NCBI GenBank assembly: GCA_900541565.1
Contig: UQKB01000005.1
Span: forward strand, 39,619 to 103,618
Origin: an uncultured Oscillospiraceae bacterium
Lineage (GTDB): Bacteria; Bacillota; Clostridia; Oscillospirales; Acutalibacteraceae
Direction: 5' to 3'
DNA length: 64,000 nucleotides
Position 1 is the stretch's first letter. Every line of letters begins with the position of its first letter. A program made the translations under genes and the position numbers. Below the pieces are notes generated by a model. The model was given only the letters and a program-made list of their open reading frames with translations, did no database searches and had not been told where the DNA came from. Below are positions 42,357-51,490 of the stretch, one piece after another.

Positions 42357-42983
42357 TTATATCGGCTGCCCGGCCATACCGGCAAAGTTTTTCAGCATTT
42401 TCAGGCCTGTTTCACCGCTTTTCTCCGGATGAAACTGGGTGGCAATCACATTATTGTATTGAACGGAGGCGTCTATGACCGTCCCGCCGTATTCTGTCTG
42501 CGCCGTTACAATAGATGGCTGCGCCGCCTTAAGATAATAAGAATGTACAAAATAAACATAGGGGTTTTCTTCTATGCCGGCATAAATACCGCTGTGATCC
42601 CGGATGGAGAGCGAATTCCAGCCCATATGGGGGATTTTCAGCTTTCCGGTTGTGTTGGGAATTTTCCGGATGCTGCCCTGAAAAAAAGACAGGCCATCTA
42701 CCCCAGGGCTTTCCTCGCTGCCTGGAAAAAGCAGCTGTAAGCCCAGGCAAATGCCTAAAAAGGGCTTTCCGGTGTCTTTAAACGCAAGCACGGCGCTGCG
42801 CATATGGCGCTGCTCCATACAGTGCATGGCATCCCCAAACGAGCCGACCCCCGGCAAAATTGCGCCGTCGCAGCGTAAGAGGGTTTCCTTGTCGCGTGTG
42901 ATGACGGATTCACACCCAATATGTGTAAGCGCTTTAACCACGCTTTGCAAATTTCCTGCGCCATAGTCGATTACAGCAATCAT
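42357..42983 (-). CDS. hisH: Imidazole glycerol phosphate synthase, glutaminase subunit
   Basis: A 208-residue class I glutamine amidotransferase. The nucleophile is Cys79 (GICLGLQLL), and His185/Glu187 (FHPEKSG) complete the triad. The oxyanion strand region PGVGSFG (44-50) is present. It makes ammonia for HisF. It has a promoter at 43016-43044 and forms a two-gene unit with hisF. Confidence 0.95.
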   Translation of the reverse strand: MIAVIDYGAGNLQSVVKALTHIGCESVITRDKETLLRCDGAILPGVGSFGDAMHCMEQRHMRSAVLAFKDTGKPFLGICLGLQLLFPGSEESPGVDGLSFFQGSIRKIPNTTGKLKIPHMGWNSLSIRDHSGIYAGIEENPYVYFVHSYYLKAAQPSIVTAQTEYGGTVIDASVQYNNVIATQFHPEKSGETGLKMLKNFAGMAGQPI

Positions 42984-43015
42984 AATCCAATCTCTCTCTG
43001 TAAAAAATTTAGTTT

Positions 43016-43044
43016 ATTCTATCATATTCAGGCCGTTTTGGCAA
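43016..43044 (-). promoter_or_regulatory. Promoter for hisHF
   Basis: On the minus strand TTGCCA (43044-43039) and TAGAAT (43021-43016), 17-base spacer. Confidence 0.6.
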
Positions 43045-43104
43045 TTCATTTGAAAGAGAAAAAAACAATCCTGCAAAAACGGCCGTTTATTTCTGTGCAT
43101 TTGC

Positions 43105-43133
43105 TTGATTTTTGCAGGACTAAGTATTAAAAT
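43105..43133 (+). promoter_or_regulatory. Promoter for the RpiR-type regulator operon
   Basis: TTGATT (43105-43110) and TAAAAT (43128-43133), 17-base spacer, 57 bases before the start codon and divergent from hisHF. Confidence 0.55.
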
Positions 43134-43189
43134 TAATTTAAATATGCATTTAAATCAACGCAAACGGCTGATGCAAAGGGAATGGTAAA

Positions 43190-44089
43190 ATGGAAAAACA
43201 TTTGTTTTTAAGGATAGAATCACAGCGAAAAAAGCTTTCTAAGGGACAAAAGCGCATTGCGGCCTATATTGAAGAATGCTATGACAAGGCGGCCTTTATG
43301 ACAGCCTCCAGGCTTGGGGAAACGGTTGGCGTCAGCGAATCGACCGTCGTGCGCTTTGCAACCGAGATCGGTTATGACGGGTACCCTAAGCTGCAAAAAG
43401 CCATGCAGGAGATGATACGCGACAAGCTGACGTCTGTACAGCGCATACAGGTAACCGCCGACCGCATTGGCGATCATAACGTGCTGGAAAGCGTGCTCAA
43501 CCAGGATATTGATAAAATCAGGGCAACACTGGAGGAAACCTCGCGGGACGATTTTGTCAAGGCGGTCAAAGCGATTGTCGGCGCAAAGAATATTTATATT
43601 TTTGCAGTCAGAAGCTCTTCCGCGCTTGCCAGCTTTCTGGGTTATTATTTTGACCTCATGTTTGGTAACGTGCATGTGGTGAGCACGACAAGCAAAATAG
43701 AAATTTATGAAAAGCTGCTTCATATCAATGAAAAAGACGTCATCATTGGCATTAGCTTTCCACGTTATTCCAAAACGGCCGTCGAGGCCATGCAGTTTGC
43801 ATCTGACAGAAAAGCAGGCGTTATCGCATTGACAGACAGCATGGTTTCGCCGCTTGTCGGCCCGGCAGATTATGTGCTGCTTGCGCGCAGCGACATGGCT
43901 TCGGTGGTAGATTCACTCGTAGCGCCGTTGAGTATGATCAACGCGCTGCTTGTAGCGACCGTGCTGGAAAAGAAGGAAAACGTCGAGCAGACCTTTACAA
44001 AGCTGGAACAGGTATGGGACGAATACGACGTTTATGCAAAAACGTCGGAGCAGATTGGTGTGGGCGAAGGCCTTCCGGAGCAGCAGTGA
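43190..44089 (+). CDS. MurR/RpiR-family transcriptional regulator
   Basis: A 299-residue regulator. Residues 1 to about 80 form an RpiR-type helix-turn-helix domain (MTASRLGETVGVSESTVVRFATEIGYDGYPKLQKAM). Residues about 125-250 are a SIS phosphosugar-binding domain (IYIFAVRSSSALASFLGYYF). Such proteins sense a phosphorylated sugar. The effector is unknown and no sugar-utilisation genes adjoin. It overlaps the downstream flavoprotein by one base (TGATG). Confidence 0.9.
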   Translation: MEKHLFLRIESQRKKLSKGQKRIAAYIEECYDKAAFMTASRLGETVGVSESTVVRFATEIGYDGYPKLQKAMQEMIRDKLTSVQRIQVTADRIGDHNVLESVLNQDIDKIRATLEETSRDDFVKAVKAIVGAKNIYIFAVRSSSALASFLGYYFDLMFGNVHVVSTTSKIEIYEKLLHINEKDVIIGISFPRYSKTAVEAMQFASDRKAGVIALTDSMVSPLVGPADYVLLARSDMASVVDSLVAPLSMINALLVATVLEKKENVEQTFTKLEQVWDEYDVYAKTSEQIGVGEGLPEQQ

Positions 44090-45333
44090 TGCCCGGCAAG
44101 CGTATATTGGTGGTCGGCGCAGGCGCGGCCGGGATGATGGCGGCAGGGACAGCGGCGCAAAACGGCGCACAGGTGGTGGTGTTGGAGCGTAACGCCCGTA
44201 CCGGCAGAAAGCTTATGATCACGGGGAAGGGCAGATGCAATGTTACAAACGACTGTGACGTCCGTGATTTTATAGCCGCCGTGCCGGCAAACGGAAACTT
44301 TTTGTTCAGTGCGGCCAGCCGCTTTTCCCCGCATGACACCATGGCCTTTTTTGAAAGCTGCGGCCTTGCCCTGAAAACAGAGCGCGGGCGCCGCGTTTTT
44401 CCACAGTCGGACAAAGCATCAGACGTGGTGGAAACCATGACCCGGTTCCTGCGGCAAACGGGTTGCAATATCGTCCATGGGCGAGCGCAGGCGCTTTTGC
44501 TGGAAAACGGTCGGGTGCAGGGCGTTCGTACGGAGGATGGGAAAGTACTCTCCGGCGATTGCGTAATCATTGCCTGCGGCGGTTTATCCTATCCGCGAAC
44601 AGGCTCTACCGGCGACGGATACCGTCTTGCACGTGCCGCAGGGCATACGATCACACCGCTTGGGCCGTCTTTGGTTCCGCTTATGTCGAGCGATGCGTTT
44701 TGCCCGGAGCTTCAGGGCCTTACGCTGAAAAATATTGCGATTAAGGTCATAGATCAGGAACAGAAAAAAGAAAGATACAAAGACTTTGGGGAGCTTCTTT
44801 TTACACATTTTGGGCTGAGCGGGCCGGTCATCTTAAGCGCAAGCGCGCATATGCGCCCCATGCGCAAGGGAAGATATACGGTTTATATTGACTTAAAGCC
44901 GGCGCTTTCAGAGGAGCAGCTGCAAAAAAGACTGCTGCGTGATTTTCAGGAGAATAAAAACAAAGCTTTTTTAAACGCGCTGCACGGCCTGTTGCCTAAA
45001 GCGATGATCCCCGTTGTGGTTGCGCGCTCCGGCATTTTGCAGCATACCAAATGCAATGGTGTAACCAGGCAGCAAAGGATGGGATTTTCCAGCCTGCTCA
45101 AAAATTTTGCTGTGCAGATCGAAGGTTTCCGTCCGGTAGAAGAGGCTATCATAACGGCAGGCGGTGTGCATGTGAAGGAAATTGATCCCAAAACCATGCA
45201 GTCCAGGCTAGTAAAGGGACTTTATTTTGCGGGCGAGGTCATAGATGTGGACGCATATACGGGCGGTTATAATTTGCAGATTGCTTTTTCAACCGGTTAT
45301 CTTGCAGGTGTAAGCGCCGCCGTTTTGCCATAA
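44089..45333 (+). CDS. HI0933-type (BaiN/RdsA-like) FAD-dependent oxidoreductase
   Basis: A 414-residue flavoprotein. GAGAAGMMAAGTAAQ near the N-terminus binds FAD, ARTGRKLMITGKGRCNVTN is the HI0933 signature, and LYFAGEVIDVDAYTGGYNLQIAFSTG ends it. The start at 44089 overlaps the regulator stop. Family members include a bile-acid-modifying reductase (BaiN) in gut clostridia, but most are uncharacterised, so no substrate is assigned. Part of the regulator-flavoprotein-cmk-plsC run. Confidence 0.88.
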   Translation: MPGKRILVVGAGAAGMMAAGTAAQNGAQVVVLERNARTGRKLMITGKGRCNVTNDCDVRDFIAAVPANGNFLFSAASRFSPHDTMAFFESCGLALKTERGRRVFPQSDKASDVVETMTRFLRQTGCNIVHGRAQALLLENGRVQGVRTEDGKVLSGDCVIIACGGLSYPRTGSTGDGYRLARAAGHTITPLGPSLVPLMSSDAFCPELQGLTLKNIAIKVIDQEQKKERYKDFGELLFTHFGLSGPVILSASAHMRPMRKGRYTVYIDLKPALSEEQLQKRLLRDFQENKNKAFLNALHGLLPKAMIPVVVARSGILQHTKCNGVTRQQRMGFSSLLKNFAVQIEGFRPVEEAIITAGGVHVKEIDPKTMQSRLVKGLYFAGEVIDVDAYTGGYNLQIAFSTGYLAGVSAAVLP

Positions 45334-45370
45334 AACAGACAGAAATTCAAAGCAGAAAGGAATCAATAAA

Positions 45371-46033
45371 ATGACAGCAATTTCAATTGACGGACCTGCC
45401 GGCGCGGGGAAAAGTACCCTTGCGCGGCTTGCGGCAAAAAAACTGCATTTTATATATGTGGATACAGGTGCGCTTTACAGGGCAATCGGTCTTAACGCTC
45501 TGTTAAACGGCGTAGCGATCAGTGATGAGGAGCAGGTTCATGCGCTGCTTGCAAAAACAAAGATTGAGCTTGCATTCCAAGACGGCGTGCAGCGTGTGTA
45601 CCTTAACGGAAAGGACGTGTCGGACGACATCCGCACGCCGGAGGTTTCCATGGCGGCGTCTGGCATTTCTGCGCTTAAGCCGGTGCGTGATTTTCTGCTG
45701 GGCCTGCAAAGGGGCATGGCAGAAAAATATGATGTGATTATGGACGGCAGAGACATCGGTACAGTTGTGCTGCCAAATGCACAGATCAAGATTTTTCTTA
45801 CAGCCTCCGCCCGTTGCCGTGCAAAGCGCCGTTATGAGGAGCTTACGGAAAAAGGGATGGACGTAAAATTTGAAGATATTCTGCAGGATATTGAAACAAG
45901 AGATTATAACGATTCCCATCGCGCCATTGCGCCTTTAAAACCGGCTTGCGGCAGTATTTTGCTGGATACCTCCGACGAGCCGCTTGAAACGTCTCTTGCA
46001 AGGCTTGTCGGTATCATTGAAGAGCGCCTTTAA
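45371..46033 (+). CDS. cmk: Cytidylate kinase
   Basis: A 220-residue nucleoside monophosphate kinase phosphorylating CMP and dCMP. The P-loop is IDGPAGAGKSTLAR, the LID region is near SARCRAKRRYEEL, and DGRDIGTVVLP is the CMP-binding signature. The start follows AGAAAGGAATCAATAAA. The typical clostridial order cmk-plsC follows, but the usual ispH and rpsA are replaced by the MORN gene. Confidence 0.96.
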   Translation: MTAISIDGPAGAGKSTLARLAAKKLHFIYVDTGALYRAIGLNALLNGVAISDEEQVHALLAKTKIELAFQDGVQRVYLNGKDVSDDIRTPEVSMAASGISALKPVRDFLLGLQRGMAEKYDVIMDGRDIGTVVLPNAQIKIFLTASARCRAKRRYEELTEKGMDVKFEDILQDIETRDYNDSHRAIAPLKPACGSILLDTSDEPLETSLARLVGIIEERL

Positions 46034-46050
46034 AAACGGAGGAAAAGAGC

Positions 46051-46671
46051 ATGCGCAAAAAAAGGTTTTTATATAGTTTGGCAAGGGTGATCTGCACACC
46101 GCTTTTTAAGCTTCTCTACCGCTACCGCTATACAAATAAAGACAACATACCGCAAAGCGGCGCTTACATCATCTGCAGCAACCATATTTCGTATTCCGAC
46201 CCATTGCTTTTGGGGATCGGACAGAAAAGGGAAATCCGCTATATGGCAAAATCAGAGCTTTTTCGCAACCGCTTTTTTGCCCGGCTCATTACGGGCCTGG
46301 GTGCATTTCCCGTGCAGCGCGGCGCGCATGACAATGCGGTCTTTGACACGGCCGATTCAATCCTGGAGAATGGGGAGGTTCTGGGAATCTTCCCGGAGGG
46401 CACACGTTCAAAAACAGGGGAACTGCTGCGCATGCGCTCCGGCGCGGCGCTGATTGCCGCGCAAATGCAGGTTCCGATTGTTCCGGCCTGTATTACGCCC
46501 AAGGGAGGAAAACTGAAATTCTTTAATCCCACGAAGATCTCTTACGCGCCCCCCATTACGCCGCAGGAGCTTGGTCTGCAGAAAGAAACGCAAACTGCTC
46601 CGCAGCTGCGCGCAGCAACCCGCAAAATTGCACAGGCAATTGCCCAGCTTCGGGAAAACGATAAATTTTAA
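46051..46671 (+). CDS. plsC: 1-acyl-sn-glycerol-3-phosphate acyltransferase
   Basis: A 206-residue membrane-associated acyltransferase that makes phosphatidic acid from lysophosphatidic acid. The NHxxxxD motif (His45, Asp50, NHISYSD) and the FPEGTRS motif (114-120) are intact. It follows cmk by 17 bases after CGGAGGAAAAGAGC. The MORN-repeat gene follows after 12 bases, so the three look co-transcribed. Confidence 0.94.
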   Translation: MRKKRFLYSLARVICTPLFKLLYRYRYTNKDNIPQSGAYIICSNHISYSDPLLLGIGQKREIRYMAKSELFRNRFFARLITGLGAFPVQRGAHDNAVFDTADSILENGEVLGIFPEGTRSKTGELLRMRSGAALIAAQMQVPIVPACITPKGGKLKFFNPTKISYAPPITPQELGLQKETQTAPQLRAATRKIAQAIAQLRENDKF

Positions 46672-46683
46672 AAGAGGTAGAGT

Positions 46684-49293
46684 ATGACGGTTTCCACTAG
46701 GCCACAAATCAGCGGTGACATCATGTATTATACAGCCTATTTGTTGTCTGCCGATCCGGTCCGCTTTGGCAGCGATATTCTTTTTAAGGTGCGCAAAGCG
46801 TATTTTACAAGCGGCAAACGGCAAAAGGATAAAATGTTTTTAAACGCGCAGGGGGAGTCTATCCAGTGCTTTTATACAATGGAAAACCACAGGCCTCTCA
46901 AATGGAAAAAAGTAAGCGAAGGCAAGCTTTGTGAACGCGCCAGGCAGATGGGGCTATCCGGTTATTGCGTGGAAACATTGGATTATTCCGACGCGGTAAC
47001 CAAAAAAATGTATTTTGATCTGCAGCACCAATGGCTGCGTACGGAATATTTTGACGGCTTTCATCCGCAGCCGGAATTTACGCTTATGCCGTGGGTCAAC
47101 GCAAAGCAAGCCGGTCTGGCGCTTTATAGCGCAGAGCAGGAAACGCCGTCTATCCTGTTAAGCGTGCCTCTTCCGCAGGAGCAGGCGCTTTTGGACCGCC
47201 TTGTGCAGGAGGTTTTACCTGAAGCCTGTGCGCAGACGGCACAGGGGCTTGCATATTTTTGTACAGAGCAAAAGTATGCGCTTTGGACGCAAATGCTTAA
47301 TAAACTGGGAGCAAAAGAAGAAAAAAACGCCGCCAAGGCGCAAAGGACAAGAAAAAAAGCGGGTACCTTTTATTTTGATATACAGGCGCTTGCAGACGAA
47401 CAAACGGTATTTGATCTTACAAAGGCGCCATATCTTTCCGTAGATAGCCCGGGCGTCCCGCAGCAGAATGCGGCGCAGGAAAAGGAAAATAAAAAAGAAC
47501 GCCCGGAAAGAGAAAAAGTTTTGCCGCAAAAGCCGCCGGCGCAAACAGAAGAAAAACGGAAAAGAAAAAAGCCGCAGACGGCTGGTATTGCCGGGCCGGA
47601 TAAGATTTTACCGCTTTCGGGAAAAGAAAAATGCTTTTATTATGGAGCGCTGGATGAAAGCGGCGCCCGTACAGGCTTGGGCAGAACGCAGACCTCCCAG
47701 GGAAAAACACTTTACGACGGAATGTACCAAAACGATATGCGAAACGGATTTGGCGCATATTATTTCAAAACAGGCCGGATCAGCTATCTTGGAAACTGGA
47801 AGGATAATAAGCGCGACGGGTTTGGGATTGCCTTCCGTCCGACAGACGGCAGCGTCCATGTGGGCGTTTTTGAAAACGACGCGCCGCAGGGGACGGCCGC
47901 CCGTTTTGACAAAGAGGGGAAGCTTGTCTATGCCGGCAACTGGAAAGATGGAGTAAAAACCGGAGCCGGTATTACAATCGCGCAAAACGGCGCGCTTCAG
48001 GTTACCGCATGGGAAGACGGAAAGCAGAAGAACACGGGCGCTTTACTGGATATGTATGGTACGGTTTATTACAGCGGCGGCCTTAAAAACGGTAAAAAAG
48101 AAGGAAAAGGCACACTTTTTGCTGCAGACGGCGCACCTGTTTATACAGGCATGTTTAAAAACGATGTGTTTGAAGGGCAGGGAAGGCTCTTTTTAGAAGA
48201 CGGCAGCATAACGGGCACGTTTGCAAACGGGAAAGTAAACGGAACGGCGCGCAAATATACAGACAACGGTACACTTGTATACGACGGCATGTGGAAAGAC
48301 GGGCTGCCGGACGGGGACGGCGCCTTATATGCAGCCGATGGCTCTAAAATGCAGGGCCGCTTTATACAGGGAAAGGCAGCGGGTCGTTTTTCCTGCTTTT
48401 CCAAGGAAGGACGCCTGCGCTATAAGGGTACGCTTGCCGACGGCCTTTACGACGGGCAGGGCGTGCTGTATGAAGAGGATAAGCCCGTGTACGACGGCGC
48501 CTTTGCCTGCGGAGAGAAAAGCGGGATGGGCCGCTTGTTTGAAGACGGTGCGTGCGTTTATATGGGAATGTTTGCACACGGCCTTCCAAACGGATATGGC
48601 CAGCGTTTTGAAAACGGACAGCGTATTTACTGCGGCTTTTTTCAAGACGGCCTGTACCATGGACAGGGTGTGCTTTTTGAAAAAGACAGGCCCAAGTATG
48701 CAGGTTCCTTTTCTGCCGGAAAAATGCATGGGCGCATCAACCAAATTTCTAACGAGCATGTTGCGCAGGAGTGTATATATCAGCAGGGTAAATGCGTTTA
48801 TATGCGAAGCTATGCACCGGACGGGGCGCTGCTGTATGAAGGTAGTATAAAAAACGAGATGCGGGAAGGCATGGGCTGTGCGTTTACGGAATTTGGCGAA
48901 AAGAGCTTTGAAGGAATTTTTAAATATAACGAGCCCTTTAAAAGCATGAAGGTTATCGTAAAAAAGCTTGACCCGCTTGTATATTGCGAAAAGCTGAAGA
49001 ATACAGAATATGAAAGTTACCGCACAGCGCCTGCCTTTGCGGTGGAAGAGCCTATTGGAGGCGGAATATATTCCGGCATGCTGGGGGAGCAGGGGATCCC
49101 CCACGGCAAAGGAACCATGCTTTACCCAGATCACAGATATACAGGTTTTTTTGAAAACGGCACGCCCCAGGGCATGGGTGTTATCTATTTTGGGGATGGA
49201 AGAGAGCTGCGCGCACGCTTTGTAAAGGAGCCGGCAACGGGCAGCGCCCGCGCTGTGTTTTCAACGGTTTCTTACGATTATATTTTGGAGTAA
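46684..49293 (+). CDS. Large MORN-repeat protein
   Basis: An 869-residue protein. The first 250 residues are an unrecognised domain (MYYTAYLLSADPVRFGSDIL onward) without a signal peptide. A Lys/Glu/Pro-rich linker spans about 256-305. From about 316 to 740, and again at about 770-850, tandem MORN repeats of 22-24 residues recur (YDGMYQNDMRNGFGAYYF, YLGNWKDNKRDGFGIAF, YTGMFKNDVFEGQGRLF, about twenty in all). MORN repeats bind acidic phospholipids or proteins in known cases. It lies 12 bases after plsC and 16 before mscS, so a membrane-linked role is a fair inference. Its N-terminal part has no assigned function. Confidence 0.85.
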   Translation: MTVSTRPQISGDIMYYTAYLLSADPVRFGSDILFKVRKAYFTSGKRQKDKMFLNAQGESIQCFYTMENHRPLKWKKVSEGKLCERARQMGLSGYCVETLDYSDAVTKKMYFDLQHQWLRTEYFDGFHPQPEFTLMPWVNAKQAGLALYSAEQETPSILLSVPLPQEQALLDRLVQEVLPEACAQTAQGLAYFCTEQKYALWTQMLNKLGAKEEKNAAKAQRTRKKAGTFYFDIQALADEQTVFDLTKAPYLSVDSPGVPQQNAAQEKENKKERPEREKVLPQKPPAQTEEKRKRKKPQTAGIAGPDKILPLSGKEKCFYYGALDESGARTGLGRTQTSQGKTLYDGMYQNDMRNGFGAYYFKTGRISYLGNWKDNKRDGFGIAFRPTDGSVHVGVFENDAPQGTAARFDKEGKLVYAGNWKDGVKTGAGITIAQNGALQVTAWEDGKQKNTGALLDMYGTVYYSGGLKNGKKEGKGTLFAADGAPVYTGMFKNDVFEGQGRLFLEDGSITGTFANGKVNGTARKYTDNGTLVYDGMWKDGLPDGDGALYAADGSKMQGRFIQGKAAGRFSCFSKEGRLRYKGTLADGLYDGQGVLYEEDKPVYDGAFACGEKSGMGRLFEDGACVYMGMFAHGLPNGYGQRFENGQRIYCGFFQDGLYHGQGVLFEKDRPKYAGSFSAGKMHGRINQISNEHVAQECIYQQGKCVYMRSYAPDGALLYEGSIKNEMREGMGCAFTEFGEKSFEGIFKYNEPFKSMKVIVKKLDPLVYCEKLKNTEYESYRTAPAFAVEEPIGGGIYSGMLGEQGIPHGKGTMLYPDHRYTGFFENGTPQGMGVIYFGDGRELRARFVKEPATGSARAVFSTVSYDYILE

Positions 49294-49309
49294 TCCGGAA
49301 AAGACGGTG

Positions 49310-50191
49310 ATGAATGTGTCAACAGAAGCAACCCTGCCATTTATTAACGAAACACCCCAGGAGTCGCTTTCCACACTGCAAAATTGGCTTGACAGCCTTT
49401 GGCAGTGGGGGCTTGCGTTTTTGCCCAAGCTGCTGGTTGCAGTTGCAATTTTTTTTCTGGGTTGGTGGCTTTCCAAGGTCATTACAAGGCTGATACGCAA
49501 AACACTGGAAAAAGGCAGGGCCGAAGAGGCGGCGGTGTCGTTTATCTGCTCCTTTTCCCTTTGTGCGCTGCGGATTATCGTGATTATTTCTGCGATTGCC
49601 CAGCTGGGTGTCAACGTGGTATCGATCGTTACGGCAATCGGTGCCGCGGCTGTTACGGTCGGGCTTGCGCTTCAGGACAGTATGTCCAACATTGCAAGCG
49701 GAATCTTGATTATTATCAATAAACCGTTTAAAGTGGGCGATTATCTGGAATTTGAAGGCCTGCAGGGAACGGTAAGTAAAATAGAAATATTTAACACACG
49801 CCTGAACACCATTGATAATAAAGAAATTATTATACCAAACTCGCGACTGACGGTGGAAAACGTGATCAATTATACATCGCATGAGTTGCGCAGGGTGGAT
49901 TTGACCTATCAGGTGTCCTACCAGAGCGATATTTTAAAAGCAAAGCAGCTGTTGATGGACCTGGTACAATCGCATGCAATGGTATGTAAAGACCCGCAGC
50001 CGATTGTTGGGATTGCGGGCCATAACGAAAGCAGTATTTCCATAGATGTAAAGGTCTGGTGCAAGAAGGATCTTTACTGGGACTTGTATTACGATATGCA
50101 AGAAAAGGTAAAACTGCTCTTTGATGAAAATGGGATCGATATACCATATGAACAGATTGTGGTCCATATGGAAAAACAGAAAGACAATTAA
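49310..50191 (+). CDS. mscS: Small-conductance mechanosensitive channel (MscS family)
   Basis: A 293-residue channel with three N-terminal transmembrane helices (about 38-58, 78-100, 105-130). The pore helix region is IGAAAVTVGLALQDSMSNIASGILIII, followed by the cytoplasmic MscS beta domain (FKVGDYLEFEGLQGTVSKIEIFNTRL). It releases solutes under hypo-osmotic stress. The start is ambiguous between GTG at 49307 and the adjacent ATG at 49310. Last gene of the cmk-plsC-MORN-mscS run; a strong terminator follows. Confidence 0.94.
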   Translation: MNVSTEATLPFINETPQESLSTLQNWLDSLWQWGLAFLPKLLVAVAIFFLGWWLSKVITRLIRKTLEKGRAEEAAVSFICSFSLCALRIIVIISAIAQLGVNVVSIVTAIGAAAVTVGLALQDSMSNIASGILIIINKPFKVGDYLEFEGLQGTVSKIEIFNTRLNTIDNKEIIIPNSRLTVENVINYTSHELRRVDLTYQVSYQSDILKAKQLLMDLVQSHAMVCKDPQPIVGIAGHNESSISIDVKVWCKKDLYWDLYYDMQEKVKLLFDENGIDIPYEQIVVHMEKQKDN

Positions 50192-50197
50192 AATAAC

Positions 50198-50232
50198 AAA
50201 GCCGCGCCGCTGAAAAAACGGCGCGGCTTTGC
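50198..50232 (+). terminator. Terminator after mscS
   Basis: AAAGCCGCGCCG (50198-50209) pairs with CGGCGCGGCTTT (50219-50230). Confidence 0.88.
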
Positions 50233-50237
50233 ATAAG

Positions 50238-50275
50238 AAAAGCACACCGTCGTCCGTTTGCGGTGTGCTTTTTTG
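50238..50275. terminator. Second hairpin, terminator for the lipoprotein gene on the minus strand
   Basis: AAAAGCACACCG (50238-50249) pairs with CGGTGTGCTTTT (50261-50272), with T-runs in both directions. It backs onto the mscS terminator. Confidence 0.85.
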
Positions 50276-50288
50276 TCAGGCTGCATCG

Positions 50289-50663
50289 TTACATAACGTT
50301 GTTGCTTTCGTTTTCCGAAGCCCCGTTTGCCGTGTTGTTACCGGCGTTGCTGCTTGCATTGTTGTCGTTATTGTTGTCGTCATTCCGGCTGTTGTCGTTG
50401 TTTCCTTCCATACCTTCTTCAAACCCGCTTACGGCACCGCTTACAGCGTCTGAAATGCCGTCGCCGATATCCTCCAGAACATTGTTGTCGTTATCGTTGT
50501 TGCTGGTAGCAGATGAAACACCGGGTGTGGAGCTTACGGCGGACTGGTTGTCAGTGACCGTACCGTTGATGCCATTCCCTATTTTGCCGTTTTCAGCGTT
50601 ACAGCCAACCAAAAGGATAGCCATTAAGGAAATTGCTAATGTAACGGAAAGTATTTTATTCAT
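50289..50663 (-). CDS. Small Asn/Asp/Ser-rich lipoprotein, unknown function
   Basis: No family recognised. The 124-residue protein has a lipoprotein signal ending in LLVGC (Cys21). A low-complexity body follows, rich in Asn, Asp, Ser and Gly (NNDNDNN, GNNDNSRNDDNNNDNNASSN), with one amphipathic stretch VLEDIGDGISDAVSGAVSGFEEGM. That last stretch could be a helix. The start follows CAGGGAGTGTAAAT. It lies about 100 bases downstream of sigE on the same strand, where sigG usually sits. Confidence 0.65.
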   Translation of the reverse strand: MNKILSVTLAISLMAILLVGCNAENGKIGNGINGTVTDNQSAVSSTPGVSSATSNNDNDNNVLEDIGDGISDAVSGAVSGFEEGMEGNNDNSRNDDNNNDNNASSNAGNNTANGASENESNNVM

Positions 50664-50764
50664 ATTTACACTCCCTGAAAAATTTTTGCCTTACGGCCAG
50701 TAATATTTATTTCCGTTTTTAACAGAAAAATACACAGAAAAAAGATTTTCAGGAAGAACGCACT

Positions 50765-51469
50765 TTACAGCGCTGCGCTTAAATCTTTTTTTAAGCGGTC
50801 GATGATTTTTTTTTCCAAACGCGATATATACGATTGCGAAATATGCAGCAGGTCTGCAACCTCTTTTTGCGTATGTTCCTTATTTCCCAAAAGGCCAAAG
50901 CGCAGTTCCATAATTTTTCTTTCGCGTTGCCCAAGCTTTGATACGGCTTCAATTAAAAGATTGCATTCGGCCTCCTGTTCGATGTTGCGGTTTACAACGT
51001 CGTTGTCGCTGCCAAGCACGTCGCTTAACAGCAGCTCGTTTCCGTCCCAGTCTATGTTTAAAGGCTCGTCGATCGATATTTCATTTTTAAGCTGCGAGCT
51101 TTTCCGAAGGTACATCAAAATTTCATTTTCAATGCAGCGCGAGGCATATGTAGCAAGCTTTATATTGCGTGTTGGGCAAAATGTGTTGACAGCCTTGATC
51201 AAACCGATTGTCCCAATAGAGATAAGATCCTCCACGCCGGCGCCGCTGGTTTCAAATTTTTTTGCAATGTATACAACCAGGCGCAAATTGTGCGTGATCA
51301 ATGGTTCCCTGGCGTTTGCAGCACCCGCGGCGATATTCGCCATGACCTTTGCCTCTTCCTCAGCTGTCAGGGGAGGTGGGAGCGTCTGAGAGCCGTTGAT
51401 ATAATGCACATCGTCTCGTATTCCCAGCAGCCTTCGGATTTTTAAATAAAGCTTTTGAAAAATATGCAT
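50765..51469 (-). CDS. sigE: RNA polymerase sporulation sigma factor SigE
   Basis: A 234-residue mother-cell sigma factor. It retains the pro-sequence: [17 protein letters not shown] is an amphipathic membrane-binding leader. The cleavage region [13 protein letters not shown] matches the conserved site cut by SpoIIGA. Region 2 ([30 protein letters not shown]) and region 4 ([24 protein letters not shown]) are complete. It lies about 20 bases behind spoIIGA. It would drive early mother-cell gene expression after septation. Confidence 0.97.
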   Translation of the reverse strand: MHIFQKLYLKIRRLLGIRDDVHYINGSQTLPPPLTAEEEAKVMANIAAGAANAREPLITHNLRLVVYIAKKFETSGAGVEDLISIGTIGLIKAVNTFCPTRNIKLATYASRCIENEILMYLRKSSQLKNEISIDEPLNIDWDGNELLLSDVLGSDNDVVNRNIEQEAECNLLIEAVSKLGQRERKIMELRFGLLGNKEHTQKEVADLLHISQSYISRLEKKIIDRLKKDLSAAL

Positions 51470-51490
51470 CTGTATTTCCCCCTTATATGT

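Noticed and set aside
47460-47580. Very A-rich stretch as possible frameshift or pseudogene in the MORN gene
   Set aside because: The frame stays open through it and it encodes a Lys/Glu linker between two plausible domains.
48325-49134. A 269-codon frame opposite the MORN gene
   Set aside because: The MORN repeat spacing is fully consistent on the plus strand. The antisense frame arises from the repeat composition.
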